Positions 17,748 to 27,634 of a DNA stretch of 63,150 nt are shown here, piece by piece. The stretch spans positions 1-63,150 of the IMG/VR virus record IMGVR_UViG_3300027872_000005. The stretch is one strand, 5' to 3'. The stretch is from a virus. Below the pieces are notes generated by a model. It made no database searches and had not been told where the DNA came from. It saw only the letters and a list, made by a program, of their open reading frames with translations. The position numbers and the translations under genes were made by a program. Position 1 is the stretch's first letter. Each line of letters opens with the position of its first letter.

Positions 17748-18657
17748 CGACCAAACCACCCAAACCACTACGAGCGTAGTCGATCCTCAATTGCAGAAGA
17801 TGGCGAAAGACGCCTACGGCAAGGTCAACACCTTGTCGGAAGTACCGTTTGAGCCATACGGCGGCGATCGTGTCGCTGGCTTCACACCCGATCAGCAGTC
17901 GTCTTTCGATGCGATCCGAAATATGTCGGGCAGCTTCGATCCATCCGTTGCCGGTACGGCGCAGGGTTATGTGACCGACTATGCCACGGCACCCGGCCAG
18001 AACATCAATACCAGCCGGATCGTCGATGAAACCGGTCGCCTGGGCGCGATGGGAGATTACATCAATCCATTTATTCAAGGTGCTCTCAATCCGGCTATCC
18101 GCGACATGCGGGAATCCGGATCTATACATCGCAATGAGATTGGCTCCCAAGCGCAAATGGCTGGGGCGTTTGGCGATGCGCGACACGGTATTATGGAATC
18201 CGAACAAATGGAGGGCGAGACCGAAGCGATTGGTGATCTGTCAGGGCGCATGTACGCCGACGCTTGGGCACAGGCTATGGGGCTCAGGGGAGCCGATGAG
18301 GCGCGTTTCTTGACCACCGATAGCTTCAACGCCGAATCCAAAGAACGGGAGCTAGAGAGGATGTTTAGCGGCGCCAAAGGCCTATTGGGCTCACAGGCCG
18401 GTGGCATCCAGAACTGGTTGTCGGCAATCAATCCGCAGCTTGCCGCCGGAACGCAGCAGCAGCAATTGAGCCAGCAAGGGCTTAATGTCGGCTTTGAGGA
18501 TTATCTGATGGGCTATGACCATCCCTATAAAAACATGGAAGTGTTGCTCGCAGCCCTGAGCGGCCAGCCATACGATTCGACGGAAACAAAAACGACCGAA
18601 CAGCCCGACAATTCCTTGGCAACGCTCATCGGTGCTGGGCTTGGCGCCTTTCTGTAG
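17728..18657 (+). CDS. Putative internal/ejection virion protein (309 aa)
   Basis: Begins MMGLCGSDQTTQTTTSV and continues with Gln/Gly/Ala-rich helical segments, ending in a hydrophobic tail (ATLIGAGLGAFL). This type of low-complexity helical protein downstream of the tail hub is often an ejected virion protein in podoviruses. Evidence is composition and position only. It overlaps the acetyltransferase gene by 20 bases. Confidence 0.5.
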   Translation: MMGLCGSDQTTQTTTSVVDPQLQKMAKDAYGKVNTLSEVPFEPYGGDRVAGFTPDQQSSFDAIRNMSGSFDPSVAGTAQGYVTDYATAPGQNINTSRIVDETGRLGAMGDYINPFIQGALNPAIRDMRESGSIHRNEIGSQAQMAGAFGDARHGIMESEQMEGETEAIGDLSGRMYADAWAQAMGLRGADEARFLTTDSFNAESKERELERMFSGAKGLLGSQAGGIQNWLSAINPQLAAGTQQQQLSQQGLNVGFEDYLMGYDHPYKNMEVLLAALSGQPYDSTETKTTEQPDNSLATLIGAGLGAFL

Positions 18658-18666
18658 GAGATCATC

Positions 18667-19107
18667 ATGCTAGTCGAAGAACTGCTGAAATATTTTCTCA
18701 CTGGGGGCGCCGCTGATAAACTTGTCGATCAGAATTGGTGGCCAGAAGATCGACAAGCCCCGGAAAAACCAAAGCCGCAGGGTACGCGGCCTAGCGGTTT
18801 CGGCGGGAGCGGCGGTGTCAGCCCGGGTAGCGGTTTAGGTGGTACAAATAGGCTCGTCAATCCGTTCCCCCCCGTTAGCGATTGGAACATTATCAGCAGG
18901 GGCGGAGCGGGGGGAGCGGGGGCGGGGAGAGCGCCGGCACCAATGCCATCAACCCTTCCTCCCGTGCCGCCGTACCTCAATCCGTTCCTGCACAACCCCG
19001 GAAACACCATGTCGGAAGGGTGGGTTCCGCCCGCGCAGAATAAGCGGTCAGGCGGGTTAGGCGGGTCAGGCGGGTTCGGCTTCAACAATCTGCAAGTACC
19101 ACGGTGA
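18667..19107 (+). CDS. Gly/Pro-rich hypothetical protein (146 aa)
   Basis: After a short helix, residues 30-146 are dominated by glycine, proline and serine (for example GGSGGVSPGSGLGG and LGGSGGFG), so most of the chain should be disordered. It sits between two putative internal virion proteins with short spacing. Function unknown. Confidence 0.55.
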   Translation: MLVEELLKYFLTGGAADKLVDQNWWPEDRQAPEKPKPQGTRPSGFGGSGGVSPGSGLGGTNRLVNPFPPVSDWNIISRGGAGGAGAGRAPAPMPSTLPPVPPYLNPFLHNPGNTMSEGWVPPAQNKRSGGLGGSGGFGFNNLQVPR

Positions 19108-19111
19108 TAAT

Positions 19112-20026
19112 ATGGACCTATTAGCTGCTATCCAAGCCATGTTTAGCGGCGGTGGAATGGCTCCGGCAACCGGTTCTGTCCCTACCGCAGCTAACGTTGC
19201 TCCGGGTGCACCGCCGATGCCGTTGGGGCAGGCGGCAGGGGGGAGTCCGATGGCCGGGGGCGTACCGGCCGCACCAGGCATCGATCAATATCAGCCGCAA
19301 AACGGGCCGCTTGGCAGATTTCTCGCCACTATGTTTGGAGAGGGAGTCCCAGATCGGGTCCGGGATACTCTTGCCGGCATGGGTGCTGGCGATCCAACAC
19401 AGCCGTTCCTTACGAATTTGGGGCAGGGAGCAACAGGGGCGAGGGTCAGTCGCAAGGAACGGCTTGACCGAAAGCGCGATCTGGCGACGAAAAAACGCGA
19501 TGATGACCGGATAGAAGCCAGAATGGGCAACGAAGAAGAGCGATTGAGACTGTTGCGAGAAAACGCCGGACGCGCTGCCACAAAAGACAAGTGGAGCAAT
19601 CTCGACAAGGCATCGCAGATCATCACGCGAGAGTCAAAACGCCGGTTGAAAGAATCCGGCGACTATCTGACGACAGATCAACAATTCAAACTTTTCAAAC
19701 TCGTCCGAGAAGAAGTCGAAGCCGAAATGGGGGAGCCGGATGATTATGAAGGTTGGAGCGAAGAGGAACTTGCCAAGATAGAAAAACTGACCGAAAAATG
19801 GACCGATTATTACCGTGAGAAATTGAAAAGAGGGAGTGTTACGACGCCAGCCACGGCTGATCTTGGCGTTCCGGTCGCCGATCCTGCAACTGGCATTTTC
19901 ACCCTTCCGCCTGGATTAACGCCGGAACAGCAGAAGGAATGGTTTGAACAGATTCCTCCCGGCACCCCGGAAAACCCCACAAGAGTCATCAATCCAGCTA
20001 CTGGTCTGGAAGTTGAAAAAGAATGA
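19112..20026 (+). CDS. Hypothetical virion-module protein (304 aa)
   Basis: Three parts: a Pro/Ala/Gly-rich N-terminus (residues 1-65), a charged helical centre rich in Arg, Lys and Glu (about 95-245), and a Pro-rich end with LPPGLTPEQQKEW. It overlaps the 1413-residue polyvalent gene by four bases, so it is probably co-translated and may travel with it in the virion. No family recognised. Confidence 0.55.
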   Translation: MDLLAAIQAMFSGGGMAPATGSVPTAANVAPGAPPMPLGQAAGGSPMAGGVPAAPGIDQYQPQNGPLGRFLATMFGEGVPDRVRDTLAGMGAGDPTQPFLTNLGQGATGARVSRKERLDRKRDLATKKRDDDRIEARMGNEEERLRLLRENAGRAATKDKWSNLDKASQIITRESKRRLKESGDYLTTDQQFKLFKLVREEVEAEMGEPDDYEGWSEEELAKIEKLTEKWTDYYREKLKRGSVTTPATADLGVPVADPATGIFTLPPGLTPEQQKEWFEQIPPGTPENPTRVINPATGLEVEKE

Positions 20027-23000
20027 CGCTTATCGAGGATAAGGTCTATGAATTGTTGGGCGGCGTTGAAGAGACGGAGCCGATCGATCTATTAAAGTTG
20101 CCGGGGTTCAAACCAGTATCCGACACCCCGATTCCACGGGCAAAGCCCGTCAAGGCTGAACCAATCGATTTGTTGAGTATGCCGGGATTCAAGCCGGTAG
20201 AGCCGGTCGAGCCGGACTTGTCAGCTTCTGCATCCATCCCCTCCGATGAGGCATACGCCGCTTGGAACGAGAAAGAGGGAGTCGAAATACCGGCCCTGAA
20301 ACCACGTATCGAGCGCGGCGTCGATACTGACGTTCTGGATTCCGCCTTCGAGCGCACGGGCGAAGTGCCGCTGATGCGTAAGGACGAGTTTTCCGAGTGG
20401 GCCAGCGACATTCATCAAAAAATAAGCCAATCACCGGCGGGGCCGCATTTCTTCAAGCATCTGGACGAATTGCGCGATGGTCGCATGACGTCGGCTGAGT
20501 TCGAGAAAAAGGTAAGGTCTGAAATCCTGCCAGGCTCCGTTAAGGGTGGGGAACAGGCCAAACCATTAGAGCCAAGCGAGGACGCCTATCTGGAAGGCGT
20601 AGCCGGGACAGCACGGTTCACGGGTGGGCCGGGACAACTGGAAAATCTCGACCAGCTTCTTCCAGAGAGTGTTTTTGGCGATTATGGCCGGCTTACGGAA
20701 AAACAGGGGATTCAGGAGGTCAAGGAAAGATTGCCAGCGGATGTGGCCAAAGCGAAACAATTGATGGAGGAATTGCCGGAGGAACAGGAACGTAGCAGGA
20801 CACCGGGTCTGCTTGAGGAAGGTGGGCCGCAGAATCTACGCGGTGAAATGCTGAAAAGGGAACGCAAAGGACGCTACGAGCAGCGTTCCAGAGAGGCCCT
20901 TGAGGCGTTTCAGAAAGTTCTCAAGGATCGTAGCCAGCTTGCAGGCGAAATGCCGCTTCCGAAATTTTCCAAAATGAGAGACGCGCTTGATCGTTTCGCT
21001 TTTGGACTTTTCCAAGCTGTGCCAGGCGTGATGAAATGGAGCGGCATTGCTGCTGGAAATGTCATCCCCGGCGTCGATGAGGCGAACGCCGTTAAAAAGG
21101 CCGGCGATTATATGGAGGAACGGCTGCTTAAAGCCTTCCCCGGTGACGAGACGCGGGCAGATGATTTAATATCCGGCCTGGCGGGCGGCGGCGGGTCGAT
21201 GGGTGGATTTGTGGCTGGCGGCGGCTTGATGGGCGGCCTTTTCAAGATGTTGGGGATGCCGGCCCGTGCGGCGCGTACTACCGGCGTTGCAGCGATTGGT
21301 GGCGCTGTGGAAGGGCCGGGCGGCTACGAGGATGCTGTAAAGTTCGGCGCTACGGCAATTCAGAAATATACGGCGTTTTATCTCAGAACCGGGCTTGGCC
21401 TGACCGAAGCACTGCCGATCGATCGTTTCTTTATGCGGCTGCAAAATCGCAGCGGTGGCAGGGTGTCAAGGATGCTGGCAAATACCCAAGCACAAGGCTT
21501 TGAGGAATTTCTGCAAGAGTTTGGCCAGAATGTCGGCGGTGATGTAATTGCAGCCGGCTTGGGCGATATTTTCCCCGGATATGACCCTGATCGAAAGATT
21601 GATTGGGACGCAGCGATCAAGAACGGCACAATCGGCGCTATCCTGGGCGGTATTATGGGTTTTGGCACCGGTATGCCCAGCGGGCACAAGCCGCCTAAAC
21701 TGCCAGACATCCCGCCTGAAATTGCCGAGCAAGAAGCCAGGCGTCGGATGCAGCCGCCGCCATCGTTCCCAGTGGAAGAACCTCCGGGGCCAAGCGCGGG
21801 ACCGGTCACACCACCGGCTCCCGTGGCTCCGCAGGCTCCCACGGTAGCTACCGAGCCCGAGCCGTCAGAGGGCGGCGTCCAGCCGCCAGAACCAGAAGAA
21901 GAAAAGCCGGAACAGGTAGCGAGCAGGGACGAAGCCGCTTTGCTGCGCGGTGCTGGCTGGATTGATAAAGAAATCTTCGGTATGGATAGGGAAGTTCTCG
22001 ATGTGAACCTTGAAAAAGCTCGCAAACAACGCGCGGAGCCTATCTATGACGATGATGAAATTCAAACGGAAGATGCTGGACCGGCGGCTGTCGAAACGCC
22101 AGGCGTACCAACACGAACTGAACCAGATGAAGGAGAGCCCGGACAAGAAGGTGTCGCAAGCGTCGAGGAACTCGACGAAACTGGCACTAAACCGGTGGAT
22201 CAAGACGCTGGACAAGGAGATCGACGTCCTGTTTCACCACCAGAGCCGACGAAGGAAATTGAGCCTGAGGAGCCCGAACCTTCCGTAGAACAATTTGAGC
22301 CGGAGCACATCGTCGATGACGATCCGGACTACGATGAGCGTATGGACGAATTGGAGGCCGAAGGCACGGCAGAAAAGCCGGTTGTCGTAGAAACGGCCGA
22401 GGATCTGGAACAGGCCGCAGCGGTGGCCGATCCGGACCCGCCAGAGGGCAAGATAAAAGCCGGCACCTATCAAAAGGGCCATGCCAAGATCCACGGCCTC
22501 GATGTAACAATCGAGAACGCCAAGGGCTCTGTGCGGCGCGGGCGGGGCGCTGACGGCAAAGCTTGGCGCGTCAAAATGCCGGCCGCCTACGGCTACATCA
22601 AGCGCACCGAAGGCGCAGACGGAGATCAGGTCGATGTCTACATCGGCGACGATCCCGCGAGCAAACAGGTGTTTGTCGTCGATCAGAACACCCTTGAGGG
22701 CGCGTTTGACGAGCACAAGGCCATCATGGGCGTCGGCACCGTCGAGGAAGCCCGTGCGCTTTATATCGAAGGTTTCTCTGACGGTAAGGGCGAGCAGCGT
22801 ATCCGTGCCATCACGGAAATTCCGATCGATGAGTTCAAGGAATGGGTCAAAAGCGCTGACTCAACAAAACCACTTGGTAGAGTTGACAAGCCCAAAAAGC
22901 CGCCGAAGCCGGGCACCCGTCCACAACTATCAACTGACGAGGCGACTTACAAAGGAGACTTAGTTCCTGCTGTTCGTGTGGGCGATGATTTATTTATAGG

Positions 23001-24264
23001 AGATACTCATCAAAGCGCACTCGCCAAAGCCGTTCAACATTTTGGTGAAGATAGTCCGGAAATCCGCGCCTTTGAAGCCCTCGACGATCCCATGCAAAAC
23101 ATTGGGACACTCAAAGGCAAACGACCTAGCGGTGTATCTAAGTTTCTAGCCGGTGTATCCGGCGACCCCAAAGCAATCGTCGATGCCATGAAAAAACGGC
23201 GGGACACAAAGCCGACCGCTCGTGGGCCATCTGATCCTGAATTGAGAATGGTCAAAATGCCGGCCCGGCGAATATTGAAAAAAGCTGGCGGCGTTGATCC
23301 CAAAAGTCCGCTTGCCGGCGAATTGCGGCACATGGGGATCACTAACAAATCGGCGCTTGGCCTGTTCAAAAAGGGTGGACGAACCGCGGTCGATAATTTT
23401 GTCGCCAGCGACCATGACATTTTCGCGAACATTGAAACCAATAATGGCTACGTTCCGCAAGAAGTGTTTTTTGAAGCGCTGCGCGATGAAATGTCAGGGG
23501 CGCCGTGGCGTTCGGTTGAAGAACAAACGGCGATCGATGAGTTCAAAGGCGCGATGCGCGGCGGTGATGAAGAGCAGCGGACTCGTGAGGACATCATTGC
23601 TCTGATCGAGGAAAATGGTGGTGAAGCCGATCAGGAATGGGTTAAAGCAGCGATGGATTTGGTCACGGCTGGTGAAGCCGTTGACGAAGCGATCGCGCTT
23701 GCCGCTGAAAACCTGCAAGTGAAAGAGGCGTCTGATGAAGATGCTATCGAAGAAGATGCAATCCCGTTTGGCGAAAGGCCACCTGAGTCTGAAAGAGACA
23801 CGGGAAGTCGTGAGCCAATTGCGCCGCCGCGAAGCGAGCGCATCCCCGCTGGAGAAGAAGATACTGCAGAGGCATCGGAAGCGGTTCGCGATGCTGGTCA
23901 GGATGAGGGCCAAACAGCAGTAGAGCCCGGCGCCGAAGGCAAGCCGCAAGGCGTCCTGCCTGGCACCGAGAAAATCAGCGACGCCGAACTGGCACAGCGC
24001 AAGGCTGACCAACGCCTCAAGCCCAAAGCAGATCAACAGCAGGCCGATGAAGGTCTGTTCAGCGACGACAGCCGGCAGGTTGATCAGGTCGATGAAGATC
24101 GCAAGCCAACCAAACCGCTTGATGATATCCACATCACCATCAAGGCCGACATTGCCGGCACCGAAGAGACGGCGACAATCCGCTTTACGGCGGTTGAGGC
24201 GCTGAAACTGGTCGATGACCGGATCGCTGGTCTGCAGCAGCTCAAGGATTGCGTGTCGGCATGA
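20023..24264 (+). CDS. Large polyvalent protein with inorganic pyrophosphatase-like domain
   Basis: 1413 residues. Near the N-terminus the motif EPIDLL.(L/M)PGFKPV occurs twice. Residues about 385-435 and 535-560 are Gly/Ala-rich and hydrophobic, possibly membrane-interacting. After a long acidic linker, residues about 806-946 match the phage inorganic-pyrophosphatase-like domain of polyvalent proteins (AAYGYIKRTEGADGDQVDVY, then ADGKAWRVKMP-type strands). Residues 1306-1358 form a conserved segment (PQGVLPG to LFSDDSRQVDQVD) that recurs in a small early protein at 52947-53156. Polyvalent proteins of this kind are packaged and injected to counter host defences; that role here is inference from family knowledge and position. 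Confidence 0.75.
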   Translation: MTLIEDKVYELLGGVEETEPIDLLKLPGFKPVSDTPIPRAKPVKAEPIDLLSMPGFKPVEPVEPDLSASASIPSDEAYAAWNEKEGVEIPALKPRIERGVDTDVLDSAFERTGEVPLMRKDEFSEWASDIHQKISQSPAGPHFFKHLDELRDGRMTSAEFEKKVRSEILPGSVKGGEQAKPLEPSEDAYLEGVAGTARFTGGPGQLENLDQLLPESVFGDYGRLTEKQGIQEVKERLPADVAKAKQLMEELPEEQERSRTPGLLEEGGPQNLRGEMLKRERKGRYEQRSREALEAFQKVLKDRSQLAGEMPLPKFSKMRDALDRFAFGLFQAVPGVMKWSGIAAGNVIPGVDEANAVKKAGDYMEERLLKAFPGDETRADDLISGLAGGGGSMGGFVAGGGLMGGLFKMLGMPARAARTTGVAAIGGAVEGPGGYEDAVKFGATAIQKYTAFYLRTGLGLTEALPIDRFFMRLQNRSGGRVSRMLANTQAQGFEEFLQEFGQNVGGDVIAAGLGDIFPGYDPDRKIDWDAAIKNGTIGAILGGIMGFGTGMPSGHKPPKLPDIPPEIAEQEARRRMQPPPSFPVEEPPGPSAGPVTPPAPVAPQAPTVATEPEPSEGGVQPPEPEEEKPEQVASRDEAALLRGAGWIDKEIFGMDREVLDVNLEKARKQRAEPIYDDDEIQTEDAGPAAVETPGVPTRTEPDEGEPGQEGVASVEELDETGTKPVDQDAGQGDRRPVSPPEPTKEIEPEEPEPSVEQFEPEHIVDDDPDYDERMDELEAEGTAEKPVVVETAEDLEQAAAVADPDPPEGKIKAGTYQKGHAKIHGLDVTIENAKGSVRRGRGADGKAWRVKMPAAYGYIKRTEGADGDQVDVYIGDDPASKQVFVVDQNTLEGAFDEHKAIMGVGTVEEARALYIEGFSDGKGEQRIRAITEIPIDEFKEWVKSADSTKPLGRVDKPKKPPKPGTRPQLSTDEATYKGDLVPAVRVGDDLFIGDTHQSALAKAVQHFGEDSPEIRAFEALDDPMQNIGTLKGKRPSGVSKFLAGVSGDPKAIVDAMKKRRDTKPTARGPSDPELRMVKMPARRILKKAGGVDPKSPLAGELRHMGITNKSALGLFKKGGRTAVDNFVASDHDIFANIETNNGYVPQEVFFEALRDEMSGAPWRSVEEQTAIDEFKGAMRGGDEEQRTREDIIALIEENGGEADQEWVKAAMDLVTAGEAVDEAIALAAENLQVKEASDEDAIEEDAIPFGERPPESERDTGSREPIAPPRSERIPAGEEDTAEASEAVRDAGQDEGQTAVEPGAEGKPQGVLPGTEKISDAELAQRKADQRLKPKADQQQADEGLFSDDSRQVDQVDEDRKPTKPLDDIHITIKADIAGTEETATIRFTAVEALKLVDDRIAGLQQLKDCVSA

Positions 24265-24668
24265 TCACGATCACCGAAGACGGATTGGCCAGGCTCAAGG
24301 TTCGAGGCGCACAGATCCGGCGCAGCGACGACAAAAAGAGAGTCGAACCGACTCTGATCGCCAAAAAGGTTGCCGAGAAAGTTCTGTCGAAGCCGGAAGT
24401 GCCGGGGCTCAACATTCTACCGTTCATCAAAAAGTCGTTGCCATCGTTCGATTTCTCGATGAAGCGCGACAAGCAAGGTTGGCTGACATCGGTATCGGCA
24501 AAATCGATCGGCGCCGACAAATCGAAGGTCTACGAATTTAAGATGGAGCGCGACAAAAAAGGCTTGTTGAAATCCGTCCAGATGGACTCTGGAACGAAGC
24601 ATTACAAATTCACCATGAATCGTGATAAAAAGGGATTCCTCAGTACGATCAAAGCTAAACCCGTCTGA
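24261..24668 (+). CDS. Triple-repeat protein (135 aa)
   Basis: The C-terminal two thirds consist of three copies of about 28-30 residues with the pattern F.M.RDK.G.L.S, as in FSMKRDKQGWLTS, FKMERDKKGLLKS and FTMNRDKKGFLST. This looks like a beta-hairpin repeat, perhaps nucleic-acid- or glycan-binding because it is lysine-rich. The start at 24261 overlaps the polyvalent gene stop (ATGA), implying coupled expression. I know no named family. Confidence 0.65.
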   Translation: MITITEDGLARLKVRGAQIRRSDDKKRVEPTLIAKKVAEKVLSKPEVPGLNILPFIKKSLPSFDFSMKRDKQGWLTSVSAKSIGADKSKVYEFKMERDKKGLLKSVQMDSGTKHYKFTMNRDKKGFLSTIKAKPV

Positions 24669-24682
24669 TCATTGGAAAAATT

Positions 24683-26029
24683 ATGAGCGATCGAATGCAC
24701 GTTGCGATCGTGGCCCTTGGGCCATCGTCGATGCAGTTTTTGAAATACGCAGAAGGGGCCGGTGGTTCCAAGTCGTACTGCGATGAAGTTTGGGGCGTCA
24801 ACATGAACGGCGGCGTCCTGCAATGCGATCGGATCTTCCACATGGATGATTTGAAAATACAGGAAATGCGTATAGCCTACGGCTCTCCAATCGCCGAGAA
24901 GCTAACGGGTATGCTCGCCTGGATGAAAGATCATCCCGGGCCGATCTACACGTCTCGCGCCTATGCTGACTATCCGGGCTCGGTGGATTATCCGCTTGAG
25001 GACGTCATTCGCGCCACCGGGGCGCCCTATTACAACAACACGGTGCCTTATGCGCTGGCTTTAGCGATCTCGCTGCCGGTCAAGAAAATGAGCCTTTTCG
25101 GCTTGGATTACACCTATCCCGATAGCCAGGCGGCCGAAACCGGCCGCGCCTGTTGCGAATATTGGCTTGGCCGAGCACACGGCATGGGCATTGAGGTTTT
25201 CATCGCACCGGAATCGACACTGATGGATGTGTGCAAACCGGTTTCGTCGAAATTCTACGGATACGACACCCTCGATGTGTCGGTCGAAATCAAGAATGGC
25301 GACGTGCAGGTTCGCACCAAGCCGAAGCTGAAACTGCCCGATATCGGTGAGATTGAGCGCACCTACAATACTTCGGCATGGGCCTGTCGGTCCAAGCATG
25401 AAGTCCGTGGTGGTGAAGCGCTGGACCGGCTAATGGCCTATGAGGACGTGAAAACCGTTCTTGATGTCGGTTCGGGCGAAGGTGAACAGGCGCAGATCAT
25501 GCGCGATGCGGGCTTAAAGGTGACGACTGTTTCCTATATTCCGCCGGCCGACATCGTAGGCGACTTTAACAAAGCGCTGATCCCCGTCCCGTCCGTCACC
25601 GATAAAGACGGCAACGATATCAACGGATTTGACGCTATTTGGGCGAGTCACACGCTCGAACATCAAGTGGACGTCCATACGTTTTTGAAAAGGTGCCATC
25701 AGCTTTTGCGAGACGATGGTGTGTTTGCGGTCACTGTGCCGCCGTCGCGAGACGGTGTTCTCGGTGGCCATGTTACCCTGTGGAACACAGGTTTGGTTTT
25801 ATACAATCTGATCATAGCGGGTTTTGACTGCTCCGAGGCGCGAGTCTCAGGGTGCTACCCCTGCGCACTGAACGAAGTTCCTTACAATCTCAGCGTGATT
25901 GTTCGCAAGAAGACCGCTCAATTGCCGGATCTGGATATGGATTTTGGCGATATCGGGCGGCTTCAAAACTTCTTTCCGGTTCCCGTTGCGCATGGGTTCG
26001 ACGGCAACCTCACACCTGTTCGATGGTAA
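24683..26029 (+). CDS. MptE-like domain fused to SAM methyltransferase
   Basis: 448 residues. Residues 1-210 resemble the DUF115/MptE-like fold: VAIVALGPSSMQFLK at the start, then NNTVPYALALAISLPVKKMSLFGLDYTY and a later EVFIAPESTLMD. Residues about 240-420 are a class I methyltransferase with motif I LDVGSGEGEQ (from about residue 260), an acidic VGDF, and ASHTLEHQVDVHTFLKRCHQLLRDDG typical of Methyltransf_11-like proteins. Such combinations occur in surface-glycan or motility-glycan pathways, but this one lies within the tail genes. It may modify a fibre protein, a nucleotide-sugar product or host glycan; the substrate is unknown. Confidence 0.7.
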   Translation: MSDRMHVAIVALGPSSMQFLKYAEGAGGSKSYCDEVWGVNMNGGVLQCDRIFHMDDLKIQEMRIAYGSPIAEKLTGMLAWMKDHPGPIYTSRAYADYPGSVDYPLEDVIRATGAPYYNNTVPYALALAISLPVKKMSLFGLDYTYPDSQAAETGRACCEYWLGRAHGMGIEVFIAPESTLMDVCKPVSSKFYGYDTLDVSVEIKNGDVQVRTKPKLKLPDIGEIERTYNTSAWACRSKHEVRGGEALDRLMAYEDVKTVLDVGSGEGEQAQIMRDAGLKVTTVSYIPPADIVGDFNKALIPVPSVTDKDGNDINGFDAIWASHTLEHQVDVHTFLKRCHQLLRDDGVFAVTVPPSRDGVLGGHVTLWNTGLVLYNLIIAGFDCSEARVSGCYPCALNEVPYNLSVIVRKKTAQLPDLDMDFGDIGRLQNFFPVPVAHGFDGNLTPVRW

Positions 26030-26047
26030 CAGAGAAGGAATTTTGCC

Positions 26048-26476
26048 ATGTCGAAATCTGACGCTTTTGAAAATGATCTCATTGACTTGATCTTCAATGC
26101 GATCGCGATTGCCAATTTGGCCGATAATGCCTCCGTTTCGCCGTTGATTGTCTTGCAGATTTCCCTGCATACGGGCGACCCAGGCGAGGCCGGCACTCAG
26201 GCAACCAGCGAAACGACCTACGGCACCTATGCCCGTATGCCTGTGGGCCGTACAACGACCGGCTTCCTTGTCACCGGCAATCAAGCCTTTCTCCGCGCCA
26301 ACCTGGCGTTTTCCACACCAACATCCGGTTCCGGTACAATCTCGCACTTTGGCGTTGGTACGGCCACGTCAGGTGCCGGCATTCTCTATTATTCCGGTAC
26401 GGTGACGCCGAATATCACGATCTCAACCGGCATTACGCCAACGCTGACTACCGGGTCCAACGTTTCCGAGGATTGA
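26048..26476 (+). CDS. Tail fibre-associated protein (142 aa)
   Basis: N-terminal helix with DLIFNAIAIANLADNAS, then LQISLHTGDPGEAGTQATSE and a beta-rich remainder. This is a pattern I know from small fibre or tail proteins of many phages (helix plus HTADPGEAG-type strand). Probably a structural component; precise place unknown. Confidence 0.6.
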   Translation: MSKSDAFENDLIDLIFNAIAIANLADNASVSPLIVLQISLHTGDPGEAGTQATSETTYGTYARMPVGRTTTGFLVTGNQAFLRANLAFSTPTSGSGTISHFGVGTATSGAGILYYSGTVTPNITISTGITPTLTTGSNVSED

Positions 26477-26479
26477 TAA

Positions 26480-27154
26480 ATGGCGCTGATCTTCAAGGAT
26501 CGCGTCAAGGAAACAACCAGTACCACCGGCACTGGTACGTTTACGTTGACAGGCGCGGTCACGGGTTTTCGGGCGTTCTCGGATATCGGGGACGCCAACA
26601 CCTGTTTTTATGCGGCCATCAACGAGGCCGACGACGAGTGGGAAGTCGGCGTCGGCACCTATACGCTGTCAGGGACGACGCTTGCCCGGACAACGGTTCT
26701 GAACAACCATCTTGGCACTACGGCGACGGTCGCGTTCACCAGTACGCCGATCATCTTCTGCACCCTGCCGGCCGATAAGGTTTTCAACAAATCCGGGATC
26801 AGCTTCACCATCGATGGTGGCGGTGCTGTCTTAACGGCCGGTGAGAAGGGCCATATTTTTGTCCCGTTCGATTGCACAATCACCCAGGTATCGGCGTTTG
26901 GCGATGCAAGTGGCACGGTAACGGTCGATATCTGGAAAGACACCTACGCGAATTTTCCGCCCGTAAATGCCGATTCCATAACGGCATCGGCGCCGGTCGC
27001 GCTGTCTACGGCACAAAAATATCAGGATTCGACGCTAACCGGCTGGACAGTAGACATTTCGGCGGGTGATGTCCTTGCCTACAACGTCGATGCCTCGCCT
27101 ACCCCCGCGACCATCACCAGACTCACAGTCGCTCTCGATGTGACGAAGACATAG
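26480..27154 (+). CDS. Tail fibre protein (224 aa)
   Basis: The first 95 residues follow a conserved phage fibre N-terminal pattern (FKDRVKETTSTTGTGTFTL, WEVGVGTYTLSGTTLARTTVL, ending in a LPADKV strand). The rest is beta-rich and could be a small carbohydrate-binding domain. It starts three bases after the previous gene, in a block of five similar small beta proteins. Confidence 0.65.
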   Translation: MALIFKDRVKETTSTTGTGTFTLTGAVTGFRAFSDIGDANTCFYAAINEADDEWEVGVGTYTLSGTTLARTTVLNNHLGTTATVAFTSTPIIFCTLPADKVFNKSGISFTIDGGGAVLTAGEKGHIFVPFDCTITQVSAFGDASGTVTVDIWKDTYANFPPVNADSITASAPVALSTAQKYQDSTLTGWTVDISAGDVLAYNVDASPTPATITRLTVALDVTKT

Positions 27155-27163
27155 GACGATCAA

Positions 27164-27628
27164 ATGGCTCTCCCGACACACCGAAAAGATGAAACGCTCG
27201 ACAAGGTTTTCCAGAATGTCTTGCGCGATGCAGCCCGTGCCCGTGGGATGGCCAAGGGCATGTCGGACGACATAGGAGCGGGGCGCGATGTGCAGGTCCG
27301 CATCATCACACACCTGTATGAAGATTTGTGGTCAATCCTTGGACGGATGCCCGGATATCGGGCAACTACCGGCATTGCAGTCTATGTGGAAGAGCATTGG
27401 GATGGCGATCCTGCCTTGAATGCTACGGTTGAGTTCGATGCGATGGAGACGGCGATTGCTGCTTTTCTGACGATTGTTGACAACAATATCGACAAATCAG
27501 CCAACGGCTATATCGAGGAACGCAAGATCGAGGCCGATGGCAGTCTGACGTGGCACACCAAAACCGCCGTCGAACTGGCGACATTCAAGACCAAACTCGA
27601 TGATCTCATTGCTACAATTGCCTTGTGA
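27164..27628 (+). CDS. Hypothetical tail-module protein (154 aa)
   Basis: Mostly helical protein without signal peptide or known motif, in the middle of the fibre block with short spacing on both sides. Probably structural or an assembly helper for neighbouring fibre proteins; unproven. Confidence 0.6.
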   Translation: MALPTHRKDETLDKVFQNVLRDAARARGMAKGMSDDIGAGRDVQVRIITHLYEDLWSILGRMPGYRATTGIAVYVEEHWDGDPALNATVEFDAMETAIAAFLTIVDNNIDKSANGYIEERKIEADGSLTWHTKTAVELATFKTKLDDLIATIAL

Positions 27629-27634
27629 TCCGCT

